From Holophagaceae bacterium (GTDB lineage: Bacteria; Acidobacteriota; Holophagae; Holophagales; Holophagaceae): a stretch of 51,283 nucleotides of DNA. The DNA lies in contig JANYLR010000014.1 in the NCBI GenBank assembly GCA_025363715.1, positions 1 through 51,283 on the forward strand. The letters run 5' to 3'. The notes beneath the pieces were generated by a model, which was given only the letters and a program-made list of their open reading frames with translations, had not been told where the DNA came from and ran no database searches. Below, in pieces: positions 24,421-33,576 of this stretch (positions are counted from its first letter, which is position 1; every line of letters begins with the position of its first letter). The translations under genes were made by a program, and so were the position numbers.

Positions 24421-26427
24421 ATGCCCCTCGCCGACCTGATCGCCGCCTTGCTGCTGCCGGTCCCGCCCTGGCTGGGGTTCTGGCTGTTTCGGCGCAAGGG
24501 ACGAGTAGGCCTCAGCTATGGCTACTTCCTGGGGGGCATCCTGACCGTCCTGGCCCTGCCTTGGGGGAAGCTCGTGGGATCGCCGGTTCCCACTTCCCAG
24601 CTGGGCGGCGCCCTGTTCGGTTTCACCCTCTTCCTCCAATCCCAGCGCGAAGGCGTGCAGGGGATCCGGCGTCTGGCCCTGGGCGTGGGGGGAGCCACCG
24701 GCACCCTGCTGCTGCTCCTCCTCCGCCTGCACCTGCCCTGGCAGGAGGTCGCCCACTTCTGGGCCGGAGCCGCCCTGGAAGCGCTGCTCTGGCTGCTCTT
24801 CTCCGATCTGGCCTACCGCCTGGCCAAGGGCCGCCAGCTCGAAGTGCGGATGCCCCTGGTGGGGGCGGCCACCCTGGGCCTGGGTGCCCTCGCCCAGATG
24901 TTCCTGCCAGCCGGAATCCCCCGGCTTTCCTGGTCCGCCGCCCTGCTCTCGGGAATCCTGCTGGGGCTGGTGGCCCTGCAGCAGCTCCGGTGGCTCCGGA
25001 GCCAGGGGGCCTGGGTGGAGGGCCGGGGGGAAGGTCTTCGGCTCGCCCTGGCCCTGCTCGAGCAGAAGAAGGCGGGCGACCAGCCCCAGTTGACCCTCGG
25101 CCTGGAGGCCCAGCAGGCCATGTGGCTCGTCGATGCCCAGGGGCGCATCCTCGAATCCAACGGTCCCTTCAGCCAGCTGGCGGGGCTGCCCAGGCAGAGG
25201 CTCCGGGGCTATGCGCTGGATGCCATCTTTCAGGGCGGAGACTCCGGGGTCTGGGAGGCATTGCGGAGCCAGCTGCTGCAGTACGGGTGCGCCGCCATGC
25301 CGGCCACGCAAGTCAGTGACGACGGCACCTTCCGCCAGGTGGGGCTGGAGGCTTCCACCTTCGATCGCGGGATGGCCCTGGTCTGGATCAGCGACTCGGC
25401 CGAGGGTTCCATCGGCCTGAGCGGCGGCGGGCTCCATGAATCCGGGGGCGCGGAGGATGTCCGTCGCTCCCGGGCCAATGCCATGCTCGCGCTGTCCGCC
25501 GCGGTCGAACGCCTCCGGGCCAGGATCACCGGGGAGGTGCTCCAGTCCGTGGCGGCCCAGGTCGGCACCGCCGCCGCCCGCCTGGACCCCTCCTCGGCGC
25601 CGATGGCCCAGCGCCCCACCGTGGATGGCAGGACCGCCCTCAATCGGGTGCTGGCCCGCCTCCAGACGCTGCTCCCGGCGGGCGGTTCCATCCGCCTGGA
25701 GGCGGCGGAACTGTCCCTGGCCATGGACGAGGAGGTTCTGGAGCGCATCGCCACCCACCTGGCCCTGCATGCCATCGAAGGTTCCCGTTCCGCCCGTCTG
25801 TCCTTGATCCTCGAGCCCGTGAATCTGGGCCGGAGGATTTTTGGCCTGCTGCACGTGCGGCAGGAGGCTGGCAAACCCCACCGCGTCAGGACACTCTTCG
25901 GTCTGGGCTGGCTGCGCCAGTCCGTCATGGATGTCGGGGGTCTGCTGGAACTGGACCAGGACGCCCTGGGGGGTATCCGGCCGCGCATCTACCTGCCGAC
26001 TGCGGCCCCAGCGACTGCGATCGACCAGGAACGGGCGCTGGAAGGGCGCCAGGTTTGGGTGGTGGATCAGGATCCCCTGGCCCGGGAGGCCCTGCTGACG
26101 CTTGTGCAATTGGCAGGAGGACAGGGTCTGGCCTTCGAGGATCTGCGGGACCTGCTCCGCAATACTCGTCGCTCCCAGCAGCCGGATGTCCTTGTGCTTG
26201 AACGCACGGCCCAGCTTGAGCGGTTCCACCGTTCCATGCGGGCCTTCCAGAAGGACCCGGTCCCGACTTTGGTGATGGGCCTGGGCCATCCGTTGCCCTT
26301 GAATCCCGGTTCTCTGGGCCTCAGCCGGCTGGGCTTCCTGGAGAAACCCTTTCGGCCCGAGGCCTTCCTCGAATCGGTCATGGCCCTGCTAAGCCGTCCG
26401 GATGGATCGAATCCGGGGCTGTTGTAG
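24421..26427 (+). CDS. Membrane protein with PAS, degenerate kinase core and pseudo-receiver domain
   Basis: 668 residues. About seven membrane helices (1-~195), a PAS-like domain (~215-325, AMWLVDAQGRILESNGPF), a helical/ATPase-like region without a recognisable H-box or N/G boxes (~345-530), and a receiver-like C-terminus (~545-660). The receiver keeps the acidic pair (WVVDQDP) and the Lys (LEKPF), but the phosphate-accepting Asp position reads VLVLE, so Glu replaces Asp. It looks like a hybrid histidine kinase that lost catalysis. ATG 24421 with AAGGA upstream. It lies between pabC-like and glmU; partner unknown. Confidence 0.65.
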   Translation: MPLADLIAALLLPVPPWLGFWLFRRKGRVGLSYGYFLGGILTVLALPWGKLVGSPVPTSQLGGALFGFTLFLQSQREGVQGIRRLALGVGGATGTLLLLLLRLHLPWQEVAHFWAGAALEALLWLLFSDLAYRLAKGRQLEVRMPLVGAATLGLGALAQMFLPAGIPRLSWSAALLSGILLGLVALQQLRWLRSQGAWVEGRGEGLRLALALLEQKKAGDQPQLTLGLEAQQAMWLVDAQGRILESNGPFSQLAGLPRQRLRGYALDAIFQGGDSGVWEALRSQLLQYGCAAMPATQVSDDGTFRQVGLEASTFDRGMALVWISDSAEGSIGLSGGGLHESGGAEDVRRSRANAMLALSAAVERLRARITGEVLQSVAAQVGTAAARLDPSSAPMAQRPTVDGRTALNRVLARLQTLLPAGGSIRLEAAELSLAMDEEVLERIATHLALHAIEGSRSARLSLILEPVNLGRRIFGLLHVRQEAGKPHRVRTLFGLGWLRQSVMDVGGLLELDQDALGGIRPRIYLPTAAPATAIDQERALEGRQVWVVDQDPLAREALLTLVQLAGGQGLAFEDLRDLLRNTRRSQQPDVLVLERTAQLERFHRSMRAFQKDPVPTLVMGLGHPLPLNPGSLGLSRLGFLEKPFRPEAFLESVMALLSRPDGSNPGLL

Positions 26428-26464
26428 GCTGTCAGAGGTGTTTGGACGCTCTTTGGGAGGTGGC

Positions 26465-27856
26465 ATGACCACGGTTGCGGTGATCCTGGCGGCGGGCCTC
26501 GGAACCCGGATGCGTTCCCGGCTTCCCAAAGTCCTCCATCCGGTTCTCGGGGATCCCTCTCTGCTTTGGGTCCTGCGGGCACTGCCGCAGGGGCTCGGGG
26601 GCGCCGTCGTGGTGGTCCACCACGGCAAGGAGCTGGTTCTGGAGGCACTGGCGGCTTGGCAGAGGGCTGGCCTGCTGCCCTGCCCCGTCACCACGGTGGA
26701 CCAGGGGGATCCCCTGGGCACCGGCCACGCGCTCCAGGTCTGCGTGCCGGAACTGGATCGCCTGGGCGCCAGCCAGGTGGTCATCCTGTGTGGCGATGTG
26801 CCCCTCACTTCCTCGGCCACGGTAGCCCGGCTCTGCGCCGCGGAGGCCCGGCTGCTGGCCATGGACCTGCCGAATCCCGGTTCTTACGGCCGGGTCCTCC
26901 AGCATCCCGATGGCCGGCTTGCCGGGATGGTGGAGGCGAAGGACGCCACACCGGAACAACTGGCCATCAAGGTCGTGAACGGCGGCGCCTATGCCCTGCC
27001 CTGGCCCGCTCTGCGCAAGGCCTTGCGGGGGCTCACCAACGACAACGCCCAGAAGGAGTACTACCTCACGGACGCCGTGGCGGCCGTGGCCCAGGCGCTC
27101 CCCGTGACCGTGGAGATCTGCGATCCCGAGGAACTGGCGGGCATGAACTCGCGGCAGGACCAGGCCAATCTGCAGGCCGCAGCCCAGCGCCGGATCCAGC
27201 GCCACTGGATGGCCGAAGGCGTGACCTTCCTCCACCCCGACTGCACCCTGGTCGGCCCGCGGGTCGAGCTGCAGCGCGACGTGCTGTTGGAGCCCGGCGT
27301 GCGCCTGGAGGGCCGGGTCTGCGTGGGCGAGGGCACCCGCATCGGCCAGGGGAGTGTGATCACGGATGCCACACTGGGCGAAGGCGTGGACGTCCGCCCC
27401 TACTGCGTCATCCAGCAGGCCCTGGTGGGTGCGGGCGCCAAGGTCGGCCCCTTCGCGCGCCTGCGGGAAGGCACGGAACTGGCGGAAGGCGTGCACATCG
27501 GCAACTTTGTGGAAACCAAGAAAGCCAGGCTTCATCGGGGCGCCAAGGCCAACCACCTGTCCTACCTCGGCGATGCTGAGATCGGGGAAGGGTCCAACAT
27601 CGGGGCTGGCGTCATCACCTGCAACTACGATGGCGTGAACAAGCACCGCACTCTCATCGGCAGGAACGTCTTCGTGGGCTCGGACACCCAGCTCGTGGCT
27701 CCCGTGGTCATCGGCGATGGCGCCATGATCGGGGCCGGAACAACCATCACCGGGGATGTGCCCGCCGATGCGCTGGCCCTCAGCCGAACCCCGCAGGTCA
27801 ACCGCGAGGGCACGGCTTCACGCATCCGGTCAAGGCAGAAGAAGAGATCTGGCTAG
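26465..27856 (+). CDS. glmU: Bifunctional UDP-GlcNAc pyrophosphorylase/glucosamine-1-P acetyltransferase
   Basis: A 463-residue GlmU, making UDP-GlcNAc for peptidoglycan and LPS. The N-terminal uridylyltransferase has LAAGLGTRMRSRLPKVLHP and the GDVPL segment. The C-terminal left-handed beta-helix acetyltransferase has GNFVETKKA, KANHLSYLGDAEIG and NIGAGVITCNYDG. ATG 26465 follows GGGAGG by 6 bp; the 26402 frame start is upstream of it. Confidence 0.96.
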   Translation: MTTVAVILAAGLGTRMRSRLPKVLHPVLGDPSLLWVLRALPQGLGGAVVVVHHGKELVLEALAAWQRAGLLPCPVTTVDQGDPLGTGHALQVCVPELDRLGASQVVILCGDVPLTSSATVARLCAAEARLLAMDLPNPGSYGRVLQHPDGRLAGMVEAKDATPEQLAIKVVNGGAYALPWPALRKALRGLTNDNAQKEYYLTDAVAAVAQALPVTVEICDPEELAGMNSRQDQANLQAAAQRRIQRHWMAEGVTFLHPDCTLVGPRVELQRDVLLEPGVRLEGRVCVGEGTRIGQGSVITDATLGEGVDVRPYCVIQQALVGAGAKVGPFARLREGTELAEGVHIGNFVETKKARLHRGAKANHLSYLGDAEIGEGSNIGAGVITCNYDGVNKHRTLIGRNVFVGSDTQLVAPVVIGDGAMIGAGTTITGDVPADALALSRTPQVNREGTASRIRSRQKKRSG

Positions 27857-27886
27857 GGTAAGCTGATTCTTTAGGTTCGGAGCCCC

Positions 27887-28663
27887 ATGGTCCTGACAGC
27901 AATCGACAAGGTTGGCGCTGCCGTGCTGAAGGCGACCGATACCTTCGGTGATTTCGCGGTCCTCGCGGGGCGGGCGTTTGCAGCCATCTTCAAGCGCCCC
28001 TTCGACGTCAAGAATCTGCTGTTCCAGTTCCAGTCCGTGGGAGTGAATTCGATCCCCGTGGTGGTACTCACGAGCCTGGCGGTGAGCATGGTGTTCGCCG
28101 TGCAGCTCGCCTTCGGATTCAAGCAATTCCAGGCGGAGGGTTTGGCCTCCCAGGTGGAGGGCCTGGCCATCATCCGCGAGCTGGGACCGGTCATCACCGG
28201 CCTCATGCTCTCGGGGCGTGTCGGGTCCGCCATGGCCGCCGAACTGGGCACCATGCAGGTCACGGAGCAGATCGACGCCCTCGAATGCCTGGCCACGGAC
28301 CCCATTCACTACCTCTTCGTGCCGCGGCTGCTGGCTTCGATGCTGGTCGTCCCCCTGCTGACCGTAGTGTCCGTCTACATCGGCTTCTGGGGCGGCTACC
28401 TCATCCTGGTGGGCGTGGAGGGGCAGAGTGCCTATGTCTACGGCAACGAGTTCTACAAGCTGCTGGCCTTCCGTGACCTCCGCATCGCCATCTACAAGGC
28501 CTTCGTGTTCGGGATGATCATCGCCCTGGTGGGCTGCTGGAAGGGCTACCGAACCCAGGGCGGGGCCGAAGGCGTGGGCAACGCCCCCACCAGCAGCGTG
28601 GTGACGAGTTCCTTGTGGATCCTGATTTCCGACTTCTTCCTGACCAAACTGATGCTGGTGTGA
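27887..28663 (+). CDS. mlaE: MlaE-type ABC permease (lipid transport)
   Basis: A 258-residue permease of the retrograde phospholipid transport system between outer and inner membrane. Family segments: VFAVQLAFGFKQFQAEGL, IIRELGPVITGLMLSGRVGSAMAAELG and a C-terminal KAFVFGMIIALVGCWKGY. First gene of mlaE-mlaF-mlaD, with 4 bp to mlaF. It starts 30 bp after glmU, perhaps in the same transcript. Confidence 0.93.
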   Translation: MVLTAIDKVGAAVLKATDTFGDFAVLAGRAFAAIFKRPFDVKNLLFQFQSVGVNSIPVVVLTSLAVSMVFAVQLAFGFKQFQAEGLASQVEGLAIIRELGPVITGLMLSGRVGSAMAAELGTMQVTEQIDALECLATDPIHYLFVPRLLASMLVVPLLTVVSVYIGFWGGYLILVGVEGQSAYVYGNEFYKLLAFRDLRIAIYKAFVFGMIIALVGCWKGYRTQGGAEGVGNAPTSSVVTSSLWILISDFFLTKLMLV

Positions 28664-28667
28664 CGAC

Positions 28668-29471
28668 ATGGCCGTAATCGATGTCGTCAACCTCTCCAAG
28701 GCCTTCGGTCCGAAGGTCGTGCTGTCGAACGTGAACCTCCAGGTGGAGGAGGGCGAAAGCCTCGTGGTATTGGGTGGGTCCGGCACCGGCAAGACCGTCC
28801 TGCTCCGCAACATCATGGGCCTGCTGACCCCCGACTCCGGCCATGTGGCTGTCGAGGGCAAGATCATCGCCCAGCTATCCCGGAAGGAGCTCTTCGAGGT
28901 CCGCCAGAGCATCGGCATGTGCTTCCAGATGGCCGCCCTGTTTGACTCCATGACCGTGTTCGAGAACGTGGCCTTCGGCCTCCGGCGGCACCACAAGATG
29001 ACCGAAGCCGAGGTCCGCGCCCGGGTGGAAGAGTGCCTGTCCATGGTGGGCATGAAAGAGACCGAAAAGCTCAAGCCGGCGGAACTTTCGGGGGGGATGA
29101 AGCGGCGCGTGGGCTTCGCCCGGGCCATCGCCCTCAAGCCCAAGATCCTGCTCTTCGACGAGCCCACCACGGGCCTCGACCCGGTGATGACGGATGTCAT
29201 CGGCCGCATCATTCTCGACCTGAAGCACGAGCTGGGCATCACCAGCATCACCATCACCCACGACCTCAAGTCGGCGTTCGAGATCGGTGACCGGATCGCC
29301 CTGCTCTTCCGCGGCGAGTGCATCGCCTGCGAGGCTCCCGCTGCCTTCAAGGTGAATCCCCATCCCGTCATTCAGCAGTTCCTGCGGGGAGACGCGGATG
29401 GTCCCTTCCTTCAGGACCCGCCACCGCCCAAGCGCAAGAGCATGAGCAACTCAAAGGAGGCCCACGCATGA
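28668..29471 (+). CDS. mlaF: MlaF-type ABC ATPase
   Basis: A 267-residue ATPase that powers MlaE. Walker A GGSGTGKT, Q-loop FQMAALF, signature LSGGMKRRVG, Walker B ILLFDEPTTGLDP and H-loop ITHD are all intact. A C-terminal extension with PPPPKRK follows the core. Its stop overlaps the mlaD start by 4 nt (ATGA). Confidence 0.95.
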   Translation: MAVIDVVNLSKAFGPKVVLSNVNLQVEEGESLVVLGGSGTGKTVLLRNIMGLLTPDSGHVAVEGKIIAQLSRKELFEVRQSIGMCFQMAALFDSMTVFENVAFGLRRHHKMTEAEVRARVEECLSMVGMKETEKLKPAELSGGMKRRVGFARAIALKPKILLFDEPTTGLDPVMTDVIGRIILDLKHELGITSITITHDLKSAFEIGDRIALLFRGECIACEAPAAFKVNPHPVIQQFLRGDADGPFLQDPPPPKRKSMSNSKEAHA

Positions 29472-30934
29472 AGCTGGAAACCAAGGTCGGCCTCTTCTTC
29501 ACCGGCGCCATCGTCCTGACAGGGGTGCTCATCTTCCGGACCGAGAAGCTGGAATTCGGCGGGAAGCGCAACCAGTCCGAACGCTTCACCTTCTTCGACC
29601 AGGTGGCGGGCCTGAACCTCCAGAGCGCCGTCCGCATCGCCGGCGTCAAGGTGGGTGATGTCCGCACCATTGCGCTTGAAAAGGGGAAGGCCAGGGTCCT
29701 GGTGGGAATCTCGAACGATGTTCCGATTTACGCCGACGCCACCGTGTCCCTGGGCTCCATCGGCATCCTGGGTGAGAAATTCGTCGATCTGGATCCGGGC
29801 CATAGCGCGAAAGGCCCCTTCCCGGAGGGGGCTCCGCTGCCCAGCAAGGCCGGGGTGAGCCTCGACAACCTCATGGAAACGCTTTCTGACATTGGCAAAA
29901 ACGTAAAGGGTGTCACTCAGGCCCTGAATGAATCCATGGGTGGCGAGCAGGGCCGTCAGAAGCTCGACGAGATCGTGGACAACATCCGGGTGCTGACGGC
30001 CGAGTTCCGCTCCATGGCCCAGGAGAACCACGGTGCCATCAACAACACCATGGCGAACGTGGAGGCCCTGTCCAACGACCTGCGGGACAAACTGCCCAAG
30101 CTGGCCCAGCAGTTCGAGTCCGTAGGCAAGAACCTCAATGCCATCCTCGAAGAGAACCGCCCAGAGCTGAAGGGCGTGATGGGCGATGCGCGCAAGCTGG
30201 CCCAGAGCTTCCAGGGCACGGCCGACAATCTCAAGACGCTCACCGATCGCATCAACAGAGGCGAAGGCACCATCGGCAAGCTGCTCAACGACGAGACGAC
30301 AGTCAAGAAACTCAACGAAGCCGTGGACAACGTGAACAACATGCTGGGTGGGTTCAACAAGATGGACTTCCGCCTCGACATGAACGCGGCCCAGTGGGAC
30401 AAACGCAAAGACAGCCGAGTCGGCCTCGACCTGGAGATCGCGCCCCGTCCCGACTACTGGTACGCCCTGGGCATCGGCTCCACCCCGGATGGCAAGATTA
30501 GTGAAAGCCTGCGCACCACCACCCAGCTGGATCCGGTCACGGGCCAGCCCGTAACCGTGCTCGAGAGAAGCCAGTTCGTCACCACGGATCGTGCCTTCAC
30601 CGCTTCGGCGCAGTTTGCCAAGCGCATCGGTGCCGCAGTCTTCTCCGCGGGCATCGTGGAAGGCAAGGGTGGCGGCGGCCTGGAATTGCGCACCCTGGAA
30701 GGGGATCGCCTCCGGCTGGGACTGCTTGCCTACGATTTCTCCAAGCGCGAGGACAAGCCAAACCCCCGCTATCGCTTCACCACCAGCTACCAGTTCTGGA
30801 AGGGGGCCTATGTCCAGGCCGGTGTCCAGGACATCGGCAACAAGGATTTCCGCACGGTCTTCTTCGGGGGAGGCCTGCGCTGGAAGGACGATGACCTGAA
30901 AAAGATGATCGGGCTCGCGGGGGTCGGCAAGTGA
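29468..30934 (+). CDS. mlaD: MlaD-type MCE protein with C-terminal barrel-like domain
   Basis: 488 residues. One N-terminal transmembrane helix (~6-23), an MCE domain (~35-120, QVAGLNLQSAVRIAGVKVG and LGSIGILGEKFVDL), a long helical region (~130-300) with amphipathic repeats, and a C-terminal ~190 residues of alternating beta-like segments ending in FFGGGLRWKDDD. That tail looks like an outer-membrane barrel or a beta-rich docking domain, so the protein could span the periplasm. ATG 29468 follows AAAGGAGG. GTGA links it to the next gene. Confidence 0.88.
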   Translation: MKLETKVGLFFTGAIVLTGVLIFRTEKLEFGGKRNQSERFTFFDQVAGLNLQSAVRIAGVKVGDVRTIALEKGKARVLVGISNDVPIYADATVSLGSIGILGEKFVDLDPGHSAKGPFPEGAPLPSKAGVSLDNLMETLSDIGKNVKGVTQALNESMGGEQGRQKLDEIVDNIRVLTAEFRSMAQENHGAINNTMANVEALSNDLRDKLPKLAQQFESVGKNLNAILEENRPELKGVMGDARKLAQSFQGTADNLKTLTDRINRGEGTIGKLLNDETTVKKLNEAVDNVNNMLGGFNKMDFRLDMNAAQWDKRKDSRVGLDLEIAPRPDYWYALGIGSTPDGKISESLRTTTQLDPVTGQPVTVLERSQFVTTDRAFTASAQFAKRIGAAVFSAGIVEGKGGGGLELRTLEGDRLRLGLLAYDFSKREDKPNPRYRFTTSYQFWKGAYVQAGVQDIGNKDFRTVFFGGGLRWKDDDLKKMIGLAGVGK

Positions 30935-31719
30935 AGGATCTCCGCGCCCTGCCCTCGCCCGGTCCTCTGCCGGAGGAAAGGGGCGCCCTGTTCCTCTGGG
31001 TGCGGCGTGGCATCCCCTTGGCATTGGCGGCGGGTTCTTTCCTTGGTGCCATCTTCCATGGCGCAGGACGCGGGTGGTGGATGCTGGCAGGCGTTGGCGC
31101 CATGGCCGCGGCTTGGCCCAGCTTCCTCCGGGGCGGGGCGTTTCTCCGCAACCGAGCCGCGGTCATGCGCCAGGACAGCCTGTGGGCCCATGCGTTCCGC
31201 CCCCTGGCCCGGCGGCTGGGCCTGGAGGATGCCTGGATCCTGTCCTTCTGTGGCTACAACAACCGCCGGGTGCGCAACGCCTTTGGGGGGCATCGCGCAC
31301 GGCGAGTCCTCATCCTGCTGCCCCACTGCATCCAGATGGCCCGCTGCAAGGCGGGCATCCTTGATGAACTTGAAGCCTGTTATGACTGCGGACTTTGCCC
31401 CGTGGGCGACTACATGAATGCCGCCCTGCTGAACCGCTGGGAGGGCCGCATCTTCAACCGCAGCCACAAGGCCTACCGGGATGCCCGGGAGTACCGGCCG
31501 GACCTCATCGTGGCCGTGAGCTGCACCGACCGCCTGCTCAAGGGCCTCACGAAGCTGCCGGAGATCCCCTCGTACGTGATCCCCCTCGCCCTGCCCCACG
31601 GCATGTGCGTGGACACGGACTTCAACGTACCCCACCTGTTGGCGGCCATGGAGAGTCTGGTGGAGCCCCGGCGCCCCCATGGCGAGGTCCAGCCCCTCCG
31701 GCGCGAGGGCATCGCATGA
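30931..31719 (+). CDS. DUF116 membrane-anchored cysteine-rich protein
   Basis: 262 residues. One or two N-terminal membrane helices (~20-65), then a DUF116 domain with conserved cysteines: LLPHCIQMARCK, CYDCGLCPVGDY, VSCTDRLLKGL, and the ALPHGMCVDTDF ending. The cysteine pattern suggests a metal or Fe-S site. GTG 30931 overlaps the mlaD stop, and its own stop overlaps the prenyltransferase start, so mlaD-DUF116-UbiA is a coupled run. Function unknown. Confidence 0.82.
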   Translation: MKDLRALPSPGPLPEERGALFLWVRRGIPLALAAGSFLGAIFHGAGRGWWMLAGVGAMAAAWPSFLRGGAFLRNRAAVMRQDSLWAHAFRPLARRLGLEDAWILSFCGYNNRRVRNAFGGHRARRVLILLPHCIQMARCKAGILDELEACYDCGLCPVGDYMNAALLNRWEGRIFNRSHKAYRDAREYRPDLIVAVSCTDRLLKGLTKLPEIPSYVIPLALPHGMCVDTDFNVPHLLAAMESLVEPRRPHGEVQPLRREGIA

Positions 31720-32621
31720 CGGGGAAGCACTACCCCGTCCGCCAGTTTTTTGAAGGCCTGATGGGCGCCAGGGCCCTGCCCTATCTTCTACACCTGCGGC
31801 CCCTGGAATGGCCCATCATGTCGGCGCACTTTCTCCTGGGCACGCTGCTGGCCGCAGGATGGGGACTGAAGGCGGGCCCCACCCTGCTCGGCTGGCTCGT
31901 CTTCGTGGCCCTGATGAATGGCGGCACCCTGGCCATCAACAGCGCCTTCGACAAGGACGAAGGGGACATCGGGTACCTGAAGGCTCCGCCCAAGCCTCCC
32001 GAACACCTGCTGCTCTTTTCATGCGTCCTGCTGGGCGCTGCGACCCTCCTCGGCTTCCTGCTGCCCCTGCCCTTCGCCTTCATCAACCTGGCCTGCGTGA
32101 TCATGAGCGTGCTGTATTCCGTGCCCCCGCCCCGGCTCAAAGCCAGGGCCGGCTGGGACCTGCTCATCAACTGCCTGGGCTTCGGGCTGGCCACTCCCCT
32201 GGCTGGGTGGGCGTTGACCGGACGGCCCTTCAGCCGGGCCATCCTGCTGGCCTCCATCGGCTTCGCCTTCCTCTTCGCGACACTCTATCCCATGACCCAG
32301 ATCTACCAGGTGGCCGAGGACAGCCGCCGGGGGGACTATACGTTGGTGATCCGGGTAGGGGTGGGCCGCAGCCTCTGGCTCGCCCTGGTCGCCGCCCTGG
32401 TGGCCCATGGCTGCTTCCTGGCCGGGATCCTGCCCCTGGGACGGACTCCGCTCTATCTCCTTCCCTCCCTGCTGGGCTGGCTGGCGGTTCTCGCTCCCTG
32501 GCTGCGGGGCTGGCGAACCTGGACGAATTCCCGGCACGAAGCTGGCATGTACTGGGGATTGGGTGCCTGGGCCGTCACCGATTTGAACATGCTGGCCTTG
32601 CTTTGGCCCCCGCACTCATGA
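31716..32621 (+). CDS. UbiA-family membrane prenyltransferase
   Basis: A 301-residue polytopic enzyme of the UbiA superfamily. Two acidic motifs sit in the usual loops: NSAFDKDEGD (first, with Asn in place of the leading NDxxD Asn-Asp pair) and EDSRRGDYTL (second). The acceptor could be a quinone ring, chlorin, haem or a polyprenyl-linked sugar; sequence alone does not decide. No menaquinone genes are adjacent. ATG 31716 overlaps the DUF116 stop (ATGA); the longer frame from 31395 lies within that gene. Confidence 0.82.
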   Translation: MTGKHYPVRQFFEGLMGARALPYLLHLRPLEWPIMSAHFLLGTLLAAGWGLKAGPTLLGWLVFVALMNGGTLAINSAFDKDEGDIGYLKAPPKPPEHLLLFSCVLLGAATLLGFLLPLPFAFINLACVIMSVLYSVPPPRLKARAGWDLLINCLGFGLATPLAGWALTGRPFSRAILLASIGFAFLFATLYPMTQIYQVAEDSRRGDYTLVIRVGVGRSLWLALVAALVAHGCFLAGILPLGRTPLYLLPSLLGWLAVLAPWLRGWRTWTNSRHEAGMYWGLGAWAVTDLNMLALLWPPHS

Positions 32622-32735
32622 CCAAGTGACCCGGAAACAGCATCTGTGACTTATGTTACGACCTGTTAACAAAGTCCGCTGCCATGCCGATAGACTGGGA
32701 ATAAGTTCGGACAATCGGATTCTTCTGGAGCAAGC

Positions 32736-33569
32736 ATGGGAATCAGCAAGGGCATGGTGTGGCTGGGGTTGTTGGGGGCCGGATGGATGGTTCTGTCCGC
32801 CAGCACACCGGCGCCGGTCCGCCTGGCCCTGAGATCCGGCTTCGCCCTGGTACTGGACCAGAACACGGGTCAGACCCTGGTGGAAAAGCAGGCCGGAGTG
32901 GCCGTGCCCATCGCCTCGCTCACCAAGCTCATGACGGCCATGGTGTTGCTGGACGCCCACCTGGATCCCCAGGAACTGCTGACGATCACCAGCGAGGATA
33001 AGGATTCGCTCCGCCATAGCCGCTCCCGGCTGCCCGTGGGCACCCGCCTGCCGCGGGAGCAGGCGCTGCTGCTGGCCCTGCTGGCCTCGGAAAACCGCGC
33101 CGCCCACGCCCTGGGGCGGACGTTCCCGGGTGGACTCCCTGCCTTCGTCCAGGCCATGAATGCCAAGGCTCAGCACTTAGGGCTCAACGGCGCCCGGTTC
33201 GAGGATCCCACCGGCCTGTCCAGCGGCAACGTGGCCACCGCCTGGGATCTGGCCCGCATCCTCCAGGCGGCCTATGCCTACCCTGAAATTCGTGATTTCA
33301 GCACGCGCCCCGAGACCACGCTTCAGGCCGGACGCCGCAGCATCCAGTTCCCCAACACCAACGCCCTGGTGCGCAATCGGCGGTGGAGCATCGGGCTCTC
33401 CAAGACGGGCTATATCGAAGAGGCGGGCCGCTGCCTAGTCATGCAGGCCATGCTGGCCAATCGCCCTGTGCTGGTCATCCTGCTGGATTCCTGGGGCAAG
33501 TACTCCCGCCTGGGCGATGCCAACCGCATCAAGCAGTGGATGGAAGCCCGGCTCGGCGCCAAGTCCTGA
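32736..33569 (+). CDS. D-alanyl-D-alanine carboxypeptidase/endopeptidase (peptidase S11)
   Basis: A 277-residue low-molecular-weight penicillin-binding protein that trims or cleaves peptidoglycan peptides. The three active-site motifs are visible: SLTK near 62-65, SEN near 118, KTG near 228. An N-terminal signal peptide (VWLGLLGAGWMVLS) sends it to the periplasm. It resembles PBP7/PbpG in size. ATG 32736. Confidence 0.92.
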   Translation: MGISKGMVWLGLLGAGWMVLSASTPAPVRLALRSGFALVLDQNTGQTLVEKQAGVAVPIASLTKLMTAMVLLDAHLDPQELLTITSEDKDSLRHSRSRLPVGTRLPREQALLLALLASENRAAHALGRTFPGGLPAFVQAMNAKAQHLGLNGARFEDPTGLSSGNVATAWDLARILQAAYAYPEIRDFSTRPETTLQAGRRSIQFPNTNALVRNRRWSIGLSKTGYIEEAGRCLVMQAMLANRPVLVILLDSWGKYSRLGDANRIKQWMEARLGAKS

Positions 33570-33576
33570 CCGCCCC

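Noticed and set aside
23818..26289. 823-residue minus-strand frame opposite the pabC-like and hybrid-sensor genes
   Set aside because: Covers two well-supported plus-strand genes; Gln/Gly-rich without domains.
29411..31024. 537-residue minus-strand frame opposite mlaD
   Set aside because: Antisense shadow of mlaD and DUF116, no domain.
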